Shown: positions 43,301-50,969 of the stretch, one piece after another
Numbering within the stretch: position 1 is the stretch's first letter
Layout: each line of letters begins with the position of its first letter
Assembly (NCBI GenBank): GCA_039816045.1
Contig: JBCBYB010000017.1
Location: 1-64,000 of the forward strand
From: Thermohalobaculum sp039816045
GTDB taxonomy: Bacteria; Pseudomonadota; Alphaproteobacteria; Rhodobacterales; Rhodobacteraceae
Direction of reading: 5' to 3'
DNA length: 64,000 nucleotides
Notes under the pieces: model-generated
Database searches by the model: none
Told to the model about the DNA's origin: nothing
Seen by the model: the letters and a program-made list of their open reading frames with translations, nothing else
Program-made: the position numbers and the translations under genes

Positions 43301-43715
43301 GTGACAGGATCGCCGCCTCGAGCGCGAAGAAGATGAAGGTGAAGGAGGCATAGATCAGCGAGGTGATGGTGGACCCGAGATAGCCGAACCCCGCGCCGCG
43401 CGTCAGCAGATCGATATCCACCCCCGCCGTCGCCGCATAGTAACTGATCGGAAGCGCCGTCAGGAACAACAGCAGCCCGACCACCAGGATCGCTGCCACC
43501 GCGTTCTCCACCCCGTAGGACAGCGTGAGGGCTCCGCCGATCGCTTCGAGCGCAAGAAACGAGATCGACCCGATCGCGGTGTTGGCCACGCGACCGGCAG
43601 ACCACTTCCGCGCCCGCCGCGCCGTGAAGCGCAGGGCGAAGTCCTCCATCGTCTCGTTGGCAACCCACTGGTTGTAGGTCCGCCGATTTGCCCCCGGGAT
43701 TTCCAACCGATCCAT
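40371..43715 (-). CDS. Hybrid histidine kinase fused to an NCS1-type nucleobase/hydantoin permease domain
   Basis: A 1114-residue protein. Residues about 35-480 are an NCS1-like permease with about 12 helices and the family stretch NVTNAYAGSIAWSNFFSRL. A cysteine cluster follows (C494, C497, C509, C517, C520, C521, C527, C531, with H511), probably metal-binding. Next are two more helices (about 563-585 and 603-623), a coiled coil, HisKA with H679 in GISHELRTPLN, a HATPase domain with DTGRGIP and GTGLGLTI, and a receiver domain with D965 in LILLDVAMPG. The protein probably senses or transports a nucleobase, hydantoin or amide and signals to the LuxR regulator downstream. Transporter-kinase fusions are known with other carriers (CbrA with an SLC5 domain); an NCS1 fusion is less familiar. 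Confidence 0.93.
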   Translation of the reverse strand: MDRLEIPGANRRTYNQWVANETMEDFALRFTARRARKWSAGRVANTAIGSISFLALEAIGGALTLSYGVENAVAAILVVGLLLFLTALPISYYAATAGVDIDLLTRGAGFGYLGSTITSLIYASFTFIFFALEAAILSLALELCFGIPLEIGYLLNALVVIPLVTHGFTRIGAFQKWTQPIWLALQILPFLFLLVSATSLGPWLSHEGRLGDGELDLLLFAVASGVVFSLAAQIGEQVDFLRFLPEPKTPRERLKWWAALIAAGPGWAVIGTLKMLAGSFLAVLALGAGVAAEHAVEPTQMYLAAFSSALPWEMVALTVTGLFVIICQLKINVTNAYAGSIAWSNFFSRLTHSHPGRVVWLVFNVLIALMLMEFGVFGALENTLGLYAHVAVAWVGALVADLVINKPLGLSPKRIEFRRGYLYDINPVGTGAMTLAVMVSFAAYLGAFGALGQAMSSFIALGTALVAAPLIAWATGGRYYLARIPDPNLSAGACSLCEHSFDAEDMVDCPFHQATICSLCCTLDANCGDRCKPPETAITGPLRWLRRRLGFGGEGWPTWQSRYGLYLGIWASFLVVIGAAMLLIHQQVSLTHPDGAAILERGLLMTFTMLALVVGVGAWLHVLAVESRVRALREGERQTERLVAEIAAHERTDAELQKAKEDAEAANEAKSRYVVGISHELRTPLNAILGYAQLMEGDPTVPKHRRAGVEVIRRSAEHLGGLIEGLLDISRIEAGRLEVYRDEIRLRECLEHIAAVFHMQAREKRLEFEVALPERLPDIVHGDEKRLRQILMNLLANAVRYTDEGRVRFEVAYASETATFTVSDTGRGIPGVERERIFQPFERIEDPRAPVPGTGLGLTITKLLTEMLGGELTLDSTPGEGSTFRVRLMLPRGRSHRETARDIRRPIRSYEGARKQILVIDDNAEHRSLVADILRPLGFRLAFAETGEAAEAVLAGFAPDLILLDVAMPGVDGWTLLSRLRHDLGVTAPVFMVSAHAFDKRLEGGGATLHDDFVTKPIRIDDLLDRIGRHLGLVWSEEVPAATVPGIRRPPASALGPLRAAIGINHAAGVAAALDALEAADPRWGPFVAEGRALLTAYDFGGLGQFAGAGEVAT

Positions 43716-43983
43716 CGCTCCGGTCCCGTAACCCCATTCTCACACATTTCCGCCCAGCCGCGGATGCCCCCCGCGACGGTCCTGTCTTGGCGCTCTCCCG
43801 GACATAGGCGCAGGCGTTCTCCGGCCGGCCGCCTCAGATCATGAAGGCAGTATGTCCGAGCGAAATGCGCAGCGCGATACGCAATTCGACGTATTCTGTG
43901 GTGCGACATTCTTTCCGATCCTCGCCCTCAAGCCGCATCCAGGGCCGCATCCGGCCCGAGAGACGCATCAGAGAGGAGCCGAG
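43716..43983. promoter_or_regulatory. Divergent regulatory region between the sensor kinase and the urt/fmd operon
   Basis: 268 bp without a gene. It must hold promoters in both directions. A small inverted repeat ATACG-8-CGTAT (43877-43881 and 43890-43894) is a candidate LuxR-type operator. No strong sigma70 pair was found. GAGAGGAG at the right end is the Shine-Dalgarno site of the substrate-binding protein gene. Confidence 0.4.
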
Positions 43984-45288
43984 ATGACCGACCGATCCGA
44001 CGACACCCCCGCCAAGGGACCGCGCCTGCCGGCGCAATTCGAGCGCCCGAGCCGCCGCGGTGTGCTGATGGGCATGACCGCCGCTGCGATGACGCCGGCG
44101 CTGTTCCGCCCCTCGAACGCCCGCGCCTCGGATTTCCCGACCGCCGAGGTCAACACAACGGGTCTCGCGGTCACCGACGACACGGTCACCATCGGCATTC
44201 TGCACTCGATCACCGGCACCATGGCAATCTCGGAGACCGGCTCGGTCCAGGCCGAGAAACTGGCCATCGACCAGATCAACGCCATGGGTGGCGTGCTGGG
44301 GCGTAAGATCGAATACATTCAGGAAGACGGTGCCTCCGACTGGCCGACCTTCGCCGAGAAATCGCGCAAACTGCTGCAGAACGACAAGGTGGCCAGCGTC
44401 ATGGGCTGCTGGACCAGCGCATCGCGCAAAGCGGTGCTGCCGGTCTTCGAGCAGTACAACGGGTTCCTCTACTACCCGACCTTCTATGAGGGTCTCGAGC
44501 AGTCGCCCAACGTGATCTACACGGGCCAGGAGGCGACCCAGCAGATCATCGCGGGCCTTGACTGGGTGAACAAGACGAAGGGTGCCAAGACCTTCTACCT
44601 GCTCGGCTCCGACTACATCTGGCCGCGCACCTCGAACAAGATCGCGCGCAAGCACATCGAGAACTTCATGGAAGGCTGCAAGGTCGTGGGCGAGGAGTAC
44701 TACCCGCTCGGCCACACGCAGTTCAACTCGGTGATCAACAAGATCCGCCTGCGCAAGCCGGATGTGATCTATGCCATCGTTGTGGGTGGCTCGAACGTCG
44801 CCTTCTACAAGCAGCTGAAGGCCGCCGGCATCGACATGACCGAGGAGAAGCCGCTCCTGCTCACCATCTCGGTGACCGAGGACGAGATCCGCGGCATCGG
44901 TGGGGAGAACATCGTCGGCGCCTATGCCTGCATGAAGTACTTCCAGAGCCTCGAGAACGAGAACAACCAGGCCTTTGTCCAGGCGTTCAAAGAGATGTGG
45001 GGCGACGACATGGTGATCGGCGACGTGACCCAGGCTGCCTATCTCGGCCCGTGGCTGTGGAAGATGGCAGTCGAGAAGGCCGGCTCCTTCGACGTGGACA
45101 AGGTGCGCGCGGCAAGCCCCGGCATCGAGTTCACCAGCGCGCCCGAGGGGTATGTGAAGATCCACGAGAACCATCACCTCTGGTCGAAGACACGGGTCGG
45201 CCGCGCCAAAGAGGATGGCCAGTACGAGGTGGTGTTCGAGACGACCGAGCTGGTCGAGCCCGATCCCTTCCCCAAAGGCTACCAGTAA
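43984..45288 (+). CDS. urtA: Urea/short-chain amide ABC transporter substrate-binding protein (UrtA/FmdD type)
   Basis: A 434-residue periplasmic binding protein. The N-terminus carries a twin-arginine signal (RR at 24-25 in PSRRGVLMG) with likely cleavage after ARA at residue 48. The mature part has the UrtA signature: GILHSITGTMAISET, EDGASDWPTFAEK and GCWTSASRKAVLPVFE. It should bind urea, formamide or acetamide in the periplasm; formamidase at the end of the operon favours amides. The ATG at 43984 has GAGAGGAG six bases upstream, and an in-frame upstream extension is unlikely. It is the first gene of a seven-gene operon and is followed by a strong hairpin. Confidence 0.94.
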   Translation: MTDRSDDTPAKGPRLPAQFERPSRRGVLMGMTAAAMTPALFRPSNARASDFPTAEVNTTGLAVTDDTVTIGILHSITGTMAISETGSVQAEKLAIDQINAMGGVLGRKIEYIQEDGASDWPTFAEKSRKLLQNDKVASVMGCWTSASRKAVLPVFEQYNGFLYYPTFYEGLEQSPNVIYTGQEATQQIIAGLDWVNKTKGAKTFYLLGSDYIWPRTSNKIARKHIENFMEGCKVVGEEYYPLGHTQFNSVINKIRLRKPDVIYAIVVGGSNVAFYKQLKAAGIDMTEEKPLLLTISVTEDEIRGIGGENIVGAYACMKYFQSLENENNQAFVQAFKEMWGDDMVIGDVTQAAYLGPWLWKMAVEKAGSFDVDKVRAASPGIEFTSAPEGYVKIHENHHLWSKTRVGRAKEDGQYEVVFETTELVEPDPFPKGYQ

Positions 45289-45298
45289 GCCCTGTTCC

Positions 45299-45322
45299 GG
45301 CCGGCCCCGAGTGGGGTCGGCC
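45299..45322 (+). terminator. Intercistronic hairpin after urtA
   Basis: A 10-bp stem (45299-45308 with 45313-45322, one G-U pair) with loop GAGT, followed by TCCCCTTT. Placed between the binding protein and permease genes, it probably stabilises the urtA message or partly terminates transcription, giving more binding protein than membrane subunits, as seen in other ABC operons. Confidence 0.6.
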
Positions 45323-45349
45323 TCCCCTTTCCAGCGACGGAGCCTCGCG

Positions 45350-46276
45350 ATGTTCGACGGCTACACCTGGGGCGAGCTCGGCGCCATTGCGGCGATGCAG
45401 GGCTTCGCCGGCCTGATCCTGTTTTCCGTGTTCGTGCTGATGGCGCTCGGCCTTGCGATCATCTTCGGCCAGATGGGCGTCATCAACATGGCGCATGGCG
45501 AGTTCATGATCCTCGGCGCCTATGTCACCTATCTCTGCTCGATTGTCTTCGAGAGCTACATGCCCGCGCTTTATGGCGGGTATTTCTTCGTCGCGATGAT
45601 CTTAGCCTTTTTCGCTTCCGGCGCCTTAGGGATGGCGGTGGAATGGGGGCTGATCCGGCATCTCTACAAGCGCCCGCTGGACACGCTGCTGGCAACTTGG
45701 GGGCTGAGCCTGATCCTCCAGCAGATCTACCGCTCGACCTTCGGTGCGCGGGAGGTCGGCGTGAGCGTGCCGGATTGGATGCTCGGTTCGATCCCGATCA
45801 CCGATCTGATCGAGATCCCGTTCAACGGGCTGTTCGTCATGATCCTGGCGGTGACGATCTTCGTCGCGGTCTATGTCATGCTTTTCCGCTCGACCTGGGG
45901 CAAGCAGGTGCGCGCCGTGGTCTCGAACCGCCAGATGGCGGGCGCCGTCGGCATCAACACCGAATGGACCGACCGGCTGACCTTCGGCATCGGCTGCGGG
46001 GTGGCGGGCGTTGCCGGCTCTGCCTTTACCATGATCGGCTCGACCGGGCCCACGGCCGGCCAGCTCTACATCGTCGACACCTTCCTCGTGGTGGTCTTCG
46101 GCGGCGCGACCAGCCTGCTCGGCACCATCGCCAGCGCCTTCACGATCTCCCAGTCGCAATCAATCCTCGAATTCTTCCTGTCGGGCTCGATGGCCAAGGT
46201 GCTCGTGCTGCTGACCGTCATCGGCATCCTGATGATCCGTCCGCAGGGCCTCTTCGTCTTCAAGGTTCGCAAGTGA
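45350..46276 (+). CDS. urtB: Urea/amide ABC transporter permease UrtB
   Basis: A 308-residue branched-chain amino-acid/urea-type permease with about eight helices. The family motif GQMGVINMAHGEFMILGAY near the N-terminus and VVFGGATSLLGTIASAF near the C-terminus are clear. It pairs with UrtC to form the membrane channel. The ATG at 45350 has GGAG about nine bases upstream. urtC follows after seven bases. Confidence 0.94.
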   Translation: MFDGYTWGELGAIAAMQGFAGLILFSVFVLMALGLAIIFGQMGVINMAHGEFMILGAYVTYLCSIVFESYMPALYGGYFFVAMILAFFASGALGMAVEWGLIRHLYKRPLDTLLATWGLSLILQQIYRSTFGAREVGVSVPDWMLGSIPITDLIEIPFNGLFVMILAVTIFVAVYVMLFRSTWGKQVRAVVSNRQMAGAVGINTEWTDRLTFGIGCGVAGVAGSAFTMIGSTGPTAGQLYIVDTFLVVVFGGATSLLGTIASAFTISQSQSILEFFLSGSMAKVLVLLTVIGILMIRPQGLFVFKVRK

Positions 46277-46283
46277 GGCCGCC

Positions 46284-47426
46284 ATGCAGATGACCCACTC
46301 CAAGAACCCGTTTCTGACGCCCGCCGAGATCGCCGGCTTTGCGATCCTCGCCCTGGTGATCTTCGTCGCGCTGCCGATGGGGCTCGACAGCTTCCGCCTC
46401 AACCTGTTCGGCAAGTACCTGACCTATGCCTTCGTGGCGGTCGGCCTGGTGCTCTGCTGGGGGGCGGGGGGGATCCTGTCCCTCGGCCAGGGGATCTTCT
46501 TCGGCCTCGGCGGCTACTGCATGGCGATGTTCTTGAAGCTCGAGGCTTCGACGCCGGAGAATACCTCGATCCAGTCGACCCCGGGCATCCCGGACTTCAT
46601 GGACTGGAACCAGCTGACGGCTCTGCCCTGGTGGTGGGAGCCGTTCAACTACCTGCCGCTGGCGCTGCTGGCGGTGCTGATCGTGCCCTCAGCGCTGGCC
46701 TTTGTCGTCGGCTACGCGATGTTCCGGCGGCGTGTGGGCGGGGTCTACTTCGCCATCATCACCCAGGCGCTGGTCTCGGTGCTGACGATCCTGATCATCG
46801 GACAGCAAGGCTATACCGGCGGCATCAACGGGATGACCGATCTGCGCACGCTGCTCGGCTGGGACATCCGCACCGACGAGGCGAAGACCACGCTCTATTT
46901 CGTCAACGGGGTGCTGCTGTTCGGCTGCCTGTTCCTCGCGCAATACGTGCGGCGCTCGAAGCTCGGCCGCGTCCTGATCGCCATGCGCGACCAGGAGGAG
47001 CGGGTGCGCTTCTCGGGCTATGACGTAGCCTCGTTCAAGGTCTTTGTCTTCTGCCTCGGGGCTGCCATGGCCGCGGTCGGGGGCGCGATGTTCACGCTCC
47101 AGGTCGGGTTCATGTCGCCGACGCTGATCGGGATCGTGCCGTCGATCGAGATGGTGATCTTCTGCGCGGTCGGCGGTCGGCACTCGATCCTGGGTGCGGT
47201 CTACGGCGCGCTCCTGGTGAACTGGGCGAAGACGACGTTCTCCGAGCAGTTCCCGGAGCTTTGGCTGCTCGGCCTCGGCGGGCTCTTCATCGCTGTGGTC
47301 CTGGTGTTCCCCAACGGGCTTGCGGGGATCTACGAGGACTACGTCAAGCGCCCGGTCCTCAACCTCCTCGCCAAAAAACCCGCCGCCGCGCCAATGGTGG
47401 CCAGCAGCCACGCACCGGCGGAGTGA
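46284..47426 (+). CDS. urtC: Urea/amide ABC transporter permease UrtC
   Basis: A 380-residue permease of the LivM/UrtC type with about ten helices, including CWGAGGILSLGQGIFFGLGG and VGGVYFAIITQALVSVL. It carries a longer periplasmic loop (about 95-125) as is usual for UrtC. It is preceded by GAGG and lies seven bases after urtB and four bases before urtD. Confidence 0.94.
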   Translation: MQMTHSKNPFLTPAEIAGFAILALVIFVALPMGLDSFRLNLFGKYLTYAFVAVGLVLCWGAGGILSLGQGIFFGLGGYCMAMFLKLEASTPENTSIQSTPGIPDFMDWNQLTALPWWWEPFNYLPLALLAVLIVPSALAFVVGYAMFRRRVGGVYFAIITQALVSVLTILIIGQQGYTGGINGMTDLRTLLGWDIRTDEAKTTLYFVNGVLLFGCLFLAQYVRRSKLGRVLIAMRDQEERVRFSGYDVASFKVFVFCLGAAMAAVGGAMFTLQVGFMSPTLIGIVPSIEMVIFCAVGGRHSILGAVYGALLVNWAKTTFSEQFPELWLLGLGGLFIAVVLVFPNGLAGIYEDYVKRPVLNLLAKKPAAAPMVASSHAPAE

Positions 47427-47430
47427 GGCC

Positions 47431-48189
47431 ATGAACGCAACCCCAATGCACCACACCGACTACCTCCTCGCGGTCGAGGGGCTGACGGTTTCCTTCGACG
47501 GGTTCAAAGCGGTGGATGATCTGTCGTTCTACGTCGATAAGGACGAGATCCTGGTCATCATCGGCCCGAACGGCGCCGGCAAGACCACCGTGCTCGACTT
47601 GATCTGCGGGCGGACAAAGGCCACCAACGGCTCCGTGCGGTTCAAGGACCGCGAGGTGCTCAGTCTCCGCGAAGACCAGATCGTCCATGCCGGGATCGGG
47701 CGGAAGTTCCAGAACCCCTCGATCTACGAGGATCTGACGGTCTTCGAGAACCTCGAGCTCAGCTACCCCACCGGCTACAGCGTGTTCGGCAGCCTGGCCT
47801 TCAAGCGCTCGGCGGAGGTGGTGGGGCGCATCGAGGAGATCGCCGAGACGATCTTCCTCGCCGACCAGCTCTCGGAGAAGGCCGCCTTCCTCTCGCACGG
47901 CCAGAAGCAATGGCTCGAGATCGGGATGCTGCTGATCCAGGACCCCGAGCTCTTGATGCTCGACGAGCCCGTCGCCGGCATGTCCGTCGCCGAACGCAAG
48001 AAGACCGCCGAACTGCTCAACAAGATCATCAAGAACCGCAGCGTGCTCGTGATCGAGCACGACATGAAGTTCGTGGAGGACATCGCCCACAAAGTCATCG
48101 TCCTGCACCAAGGCAAGATCCTCGCCCAAGGGTCCATGGCCAAGGTGCAGGCCGATCCGAAAGTCGTCGAAGTTTATCTCGGACACTGA
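47431..48189 (+). CDS. urtD: Urea/amide ABC transporter ATP-binding protein UrtD
   Basis: A 252-residue ATPase. Walker A GPNGAGKTT, the UrtD/LivG-type signature LSHGQKQWLEIGM and Walker B LLMLDEPVAG are present, with switch histidine in IEHD. It energises the UrtBC channel together with UrtE. The ATG at 47431 is chosen over upstream in-frame codons that lie within urtC. Confidence 0.94.
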   Translation: MNATPMHHTDYLLAVEGLTVSFDGFKAVDDLSFYVDKDEILVIIGPNGAGKTTVLDLICGRTKATNGSVRFKDREVLSLREDQIVHAGIGRKFQNPSIYEDLTVFENLELSYPTGYSVFGSLAFKRSAEVVGRIEEIAETIFLADQLSEKAAFLSHGQKQWLEIGMLLIQDPELLMLDEPVAGMSVAERKKTAELLNKIIKNRSVLVIEHDMKFVEDIAHKVIVLHQGKILAQGSMAKVQADPKVVEVYLGH

Positions 48190-48196
48190 GGACGCC

Positions 48197-48886
48197 ATGC
48201 TCACAGTCAACGAACTCCGCGTCGCCTATGGCCAGTCCGAGATCCTGCACGGGCTCGAACTGGCTGTCGAACCGGGCGAGATCGTCGCCATCATGGGCCG
48301 CAACGGCATGGGCAAGACGACGCTCATGAAGTCGCTGATGGGCGTGATCCCCTCGCGCCAGGGCCGCATCAGCATCGGCGGCACAGAGATCACCAAGATG
48401 AAGAGCCACCAGCGGGTCGCCTCGGGCGTGGCTTACGTCCCCCAGGGGCGCGGCATCTTCTCGACCATGACCGTGCAGGAAAACGTCGAGACAGGCCTCA
48501 CGGTCACCGGCGAGCGGGAGGTGCCGGGCGAGATCTATGAGCTGTTCCCCGTGCTGCTCGAGATGAAGCACCGCCGCGGCGGCAACCTCTCCGGCGGGCA
48601 GCAACAGCAGCTGGCCATCGCCCGGGCACTCGCCGCCAAGCCCAAGGTGCTGCTCCTCGATGAGCCCACCGAAGGCATCCAGCCCAGCATCATCCGCGAG
48701 ATGGCGCGCACGCTGAAACGCATCCGCGACGACCGAGGGCTCTCCATCGTGGTCTCCGAACAGGTGCTCAGCTTTGCGCTCGACGTCGCCGACCGCGTGG
48801 TGGTGATCGAGAACGGCGAGTTCGTCTTCGAGAGCCCGGCCGAGGGCATCGACGAGGCACGCGTGACGAAATTCCTGTCCGTCTAA
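48197..48886 (+). CDS. urtE: Urea/amide ABC transporter ATP-binding protein UrtE
   Basis: A 229-residue ATPase of the LivF/UrtE type: Walker A GRNGMGKTT, signature NLSGGQQQQLAIARAL, Walker B LLLDEPTEGIQ. It completes the five-component transporter. It starts seven bases after urtD and is followed after 27 bases by formamidase. Confidence 0.94.
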   Translation: MLTVNELRVAYGQSEILHGLELAVEPGEIVAIMGRNGMGKTTLMKSLMGVIPSRQGRISIGGTEITKMKSHQRVASGVAYVPQGRGIFSTMTVQENVETGLTVTGEREVPGEIYELFPVLLEMKHRRGGNLSGGQQQQLAIARALAAKPKVLLLDEPTEGIQPSIIREMARTLKRIRDDRGLSIVVSEQVLSFALDVADRVVVIENGEFVFESPAEGIDEARVTKFLSV

Positions 48887-48913
48887 CCAAAAACACCAGC
48901 AGAGGAGGCACTC

Positions 48914-50173
48914 ATGCCCGATACCGCACCACACTACTCCACACCGTCCAACACGCTGATCAGCGTGGATCTGGACGACAGCCCCCACAACAACCCGATG
49001 ATCCACAACCGCTGGCACCCGGATATTCCGATCGTGACCTGGGTGGAGCCGGGCGACGATTTCGTGGTCGAGGCCTATGACTGGACCGGCAGCCAGATCT
49101 CCAACAACGACGACGCCTCGGACGTGCGCGATGTGGAACTGCCGCAGGTGCACTATCTCTCCGGGCCAATTGGCGTGAAGGGGGCTGAGCCCGGCGATTT
49201 GCTCGTGGTCGAGCTCTTGGATGTCGGCCCGCTCAACCGCAGCCTTTGGGGCTTCAACGGGGTCTTCTCCCAGACCAACGGCGGCGGCTTCCTGACGGAG
49301 CAGTTCCCCCATGCTCAGAAGACTGTCTGGGACTTCCACGGCATGTACACGACCTCACGCCATGTGCCGGGCGTGCGCTATGCGGGCCTGATCCATCCGG
49401 GGCTGATCGGGACCCTGCCCGATCGCAAGCACCTCGACATGTGGAACGCGCGCGAGAAGAAGCTGTTCCAGACCCAGCCCGACCGGGTGCCGCCGCTTGC
49501 GACCCTGCCGAACACCGAGTCCGCGCACATGGGTAAGATGACAGGCGATGCGCGCGAGGCGGCGGCTGCCGAGGCTGCCCGCACCGTGCCGCCCCGCGAG
49601 CATGGCGGGAACTGCGATATCAAAGACCTCTCCCGCGGCTGCAAGATCTGGTTCCCGGTCTATGTGGACGGCGGCGGTCTCTCGATGGGCGACACGCACT
49701 TCTCCCAGGGCGACGGCGAGATCACCTTCTGCGGCGGCATCGAGATGGCGAGCTGGCTGCACGTCAAGGTCGAGCTGATCAAGGATGGGGTCGCCAAATA
49801 CGGTGTGAAGAACCCGCTCTTCAAGCCCTCGCCCCAGACGCCGAAATACGACGACTACCTCATCTTCGAGGGCATCAGCGTCGATGAGAACGGCGAGCAG
49901 CACTACATGGATCTCAACGTGGCCTACCGTCAGGCTTGCCTGAACGCGATCGAGTACATGACCAAGTTCGGCTACTCGCGCGAGCAGGCGTTGGCGATCC
50001 TCGGTACAGCTCCTGTTCAGGGCCACGTCTCCGGTGTTGTGGATATCCCGAACTCCTGTGCCACGCTTTGGCTGCCGACAGACATCTTCGAGTGGGACAT
50101 GATGCCGAACGCAGATGGCCCAACCAAATATGTCGACGGATCGGTGAAGGTCCCGGTCTCGCCGGATCTCTGA
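48914..50173 (+). CDS. fmdA: Formamidase (acetamidase/formamidase family)
   Basis: A 419-residue amidase of the FmdA_AmdA family, with the conserved stretch GGNCDIKDLSRGCKIWFPVY and GGLSMGDTHFSQGDGE. It hydrolyses formamide to formate and ammonia in the cytoplasm; acetamide activity is possible. The length equals that of Methylophilus-type FmdA. It has AGGAGG about eight bases upstream. Its position directly behind urtABCDE indicates that the transporter imports its substrate. Confidence 0.95.
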   Translation: MPDTAPHYSTPSNTLISVDLDDSPHNNPMIHNRWHPDIPIVTWVEPGDDFVVEAYDWTGSQISNNDDASDVRDVELPQVHYLSGPIGVKGAEPGDLLVVELLDVGPLNRSLWGFNGVFSQTNGGGFLTEQFPHAQKTVWDFHGMYTTSRHVPGVRYAGLIHPGLIGTLPDRKHLDMWNAREKKLFQTQPDRVPPLATLPNTESAHMGKMTGDAREAAAAEAARTVPPREHGGNCDIKDLSRGCKIWFPVYVDGGGLSMGDTHFSQGDGEITFCGGIEMASWLHVKVELIKDGVAKYGVKNPLFKPSPQTPKYDDYLIFEGISVDENGEQHYMDLNVAYRQACLNAIEYMTKFGYSREQALAILGTAPVQGHVSGVVDIPNSCATLWLPTDIFEWDMMPNADGPTKYVDGSVKVPVSPDL

Positions 50174-50176
50174 GCC

Positions 50177-50506
50177 ATGCCGGTTTACGAGTATCACTGC
50201 GAGACCCATGGCAGCTTCGAGGCCATGCGCCCTATGGCAGATTATGCCGCGCCCTGCCCTTGCCCCGTGTGTGGGGCAATGGCCGAGCGGGTCCTTCTCT
50301 CGGTGCCCCGCCTCGCAGTGATGGAGACCGGCAAGCGTCGCGCGCACGAAACCAACGAGCGCTCTGCCCATGAGCCGAAGCGGTCGGGCACCCATGGGCT
50401 CACCGCGGGCAAGGGAGCCGGGGCGCGGGTAAAGAACACCGGCGTGCGCGCGCCGGACGGGTCAACGGCCTTTCCAGCCAAACGGCCTTGGATGCTCTCC
50501 CAGTAA
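50177..50506 (+). CDS. fmdB: FmdB-like zinc-ribbon regulator
   Basis: A 109-residue protein beginning MPVYEYHCETHGSFEAM with a second knuckle CPCPVCG, the FmdB zinc-ribbon pattern, but the second cysteine of the first knuckle is replaced by histidine (CETH). A Lys/Arg-rich low-complexity tail follows. FmdB proteins are put forward as regulators of formamidase genes, based mainly on genomic location. The gene starts three bases after fmdA and is the last of the operon. Confidence 0.85.
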   Translation: MPVYEYHCETHGSFEAMRPMADYAAPCPCPVCGAMAERVLLSVPRLAVMETGKRRAHETNERSAHEPKRSGTHGLTAGKGAGARVKNTGVRAPDGSTAFPAKRPWMLSQ

Positions 50507-50516
50507 TGGGGGCGGT

Positions 50517-50539
50517 GGCGGGCTTCCCCCCAGCCCGCC
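50517..50539. terminator. Possible bidirectional terminator between fmdB and the tautomerase gene
   Basis: A perfect 8-bp GC stem (GGCGGGCT with AGCCCGCC) and a 7-base loop between two convergent genes. There is no U tract on either side. Confidence 0.4.
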
Positions 50540-50540
50540 G

Positions 50541-50930
50541 CTAGAGCCCGAGCACGGTCTTGACCGACCCCTCGGGCCCGAACGACCAGTCGATGCTCTC
50601 GTTCTCCACCAACCCCATGATCGAGTTGCGCGGGTCGAAGCCGATCTCGCCGAGTCGCTGGCGGAAATCGGTGTAGAGCGCCTCCTTCTGCGCGTCGGTC
50701 CGCCCGCTCCGCAGGATGATCTCGACAATCACCGTTTGGCCTGGGTCGCGCTGCCCGAGGAAGCTCGGGTGGATGATCCGGTCCTCCGGCGCGTATCGGG
50801 TGATCAGGCAGGTGTTGTCGTCCGGGTGCACGGCGCAGGTGGCAACCAGGCTCTCATGGAGCGCCTCGGCCATGGCGCGGCAGATGGTGGCGGGCAGATC
50901 CGCAGGCACGTGGAGTTTGCTGACGGGCAT
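50541..50930 (-). CDS. Tautomerase-family protein
   Basis: A 129-residue protein of the tautomerase superfamily. Proline follows the initiator methionine (MPVSKLHVPADL), so Pro-1, the catalytic general base, would be exposed after Met removal. The pattern VIVEIILRSGRTDAQKEALY and SWG-like WSFGPEG agrees with the longer Tautomerase_2-type proteins. The substrate is unknown. It is convergent with fmdB and lies downstream of the amino-acid transporter operon with a 39-bp gap, so it may be its last gene. Confidence 0.85.
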   Translation of the reverse strand: MPVSKLHVPADLPATICRAMAEALHESLVATCAVHPDDNTCLITRYAPEDRIIHPSFLGQRDPGQTVIVEIILRSGRTDAQKEALYTDFRQRLGEIGFDPRNSIMGLVENESIDWSFGPEGSVKTVLGL

Positions 50931-50969
50931 CGGGGTCTCCGGGCATTGGGGTCTTTGGGTCGGCCCGCC

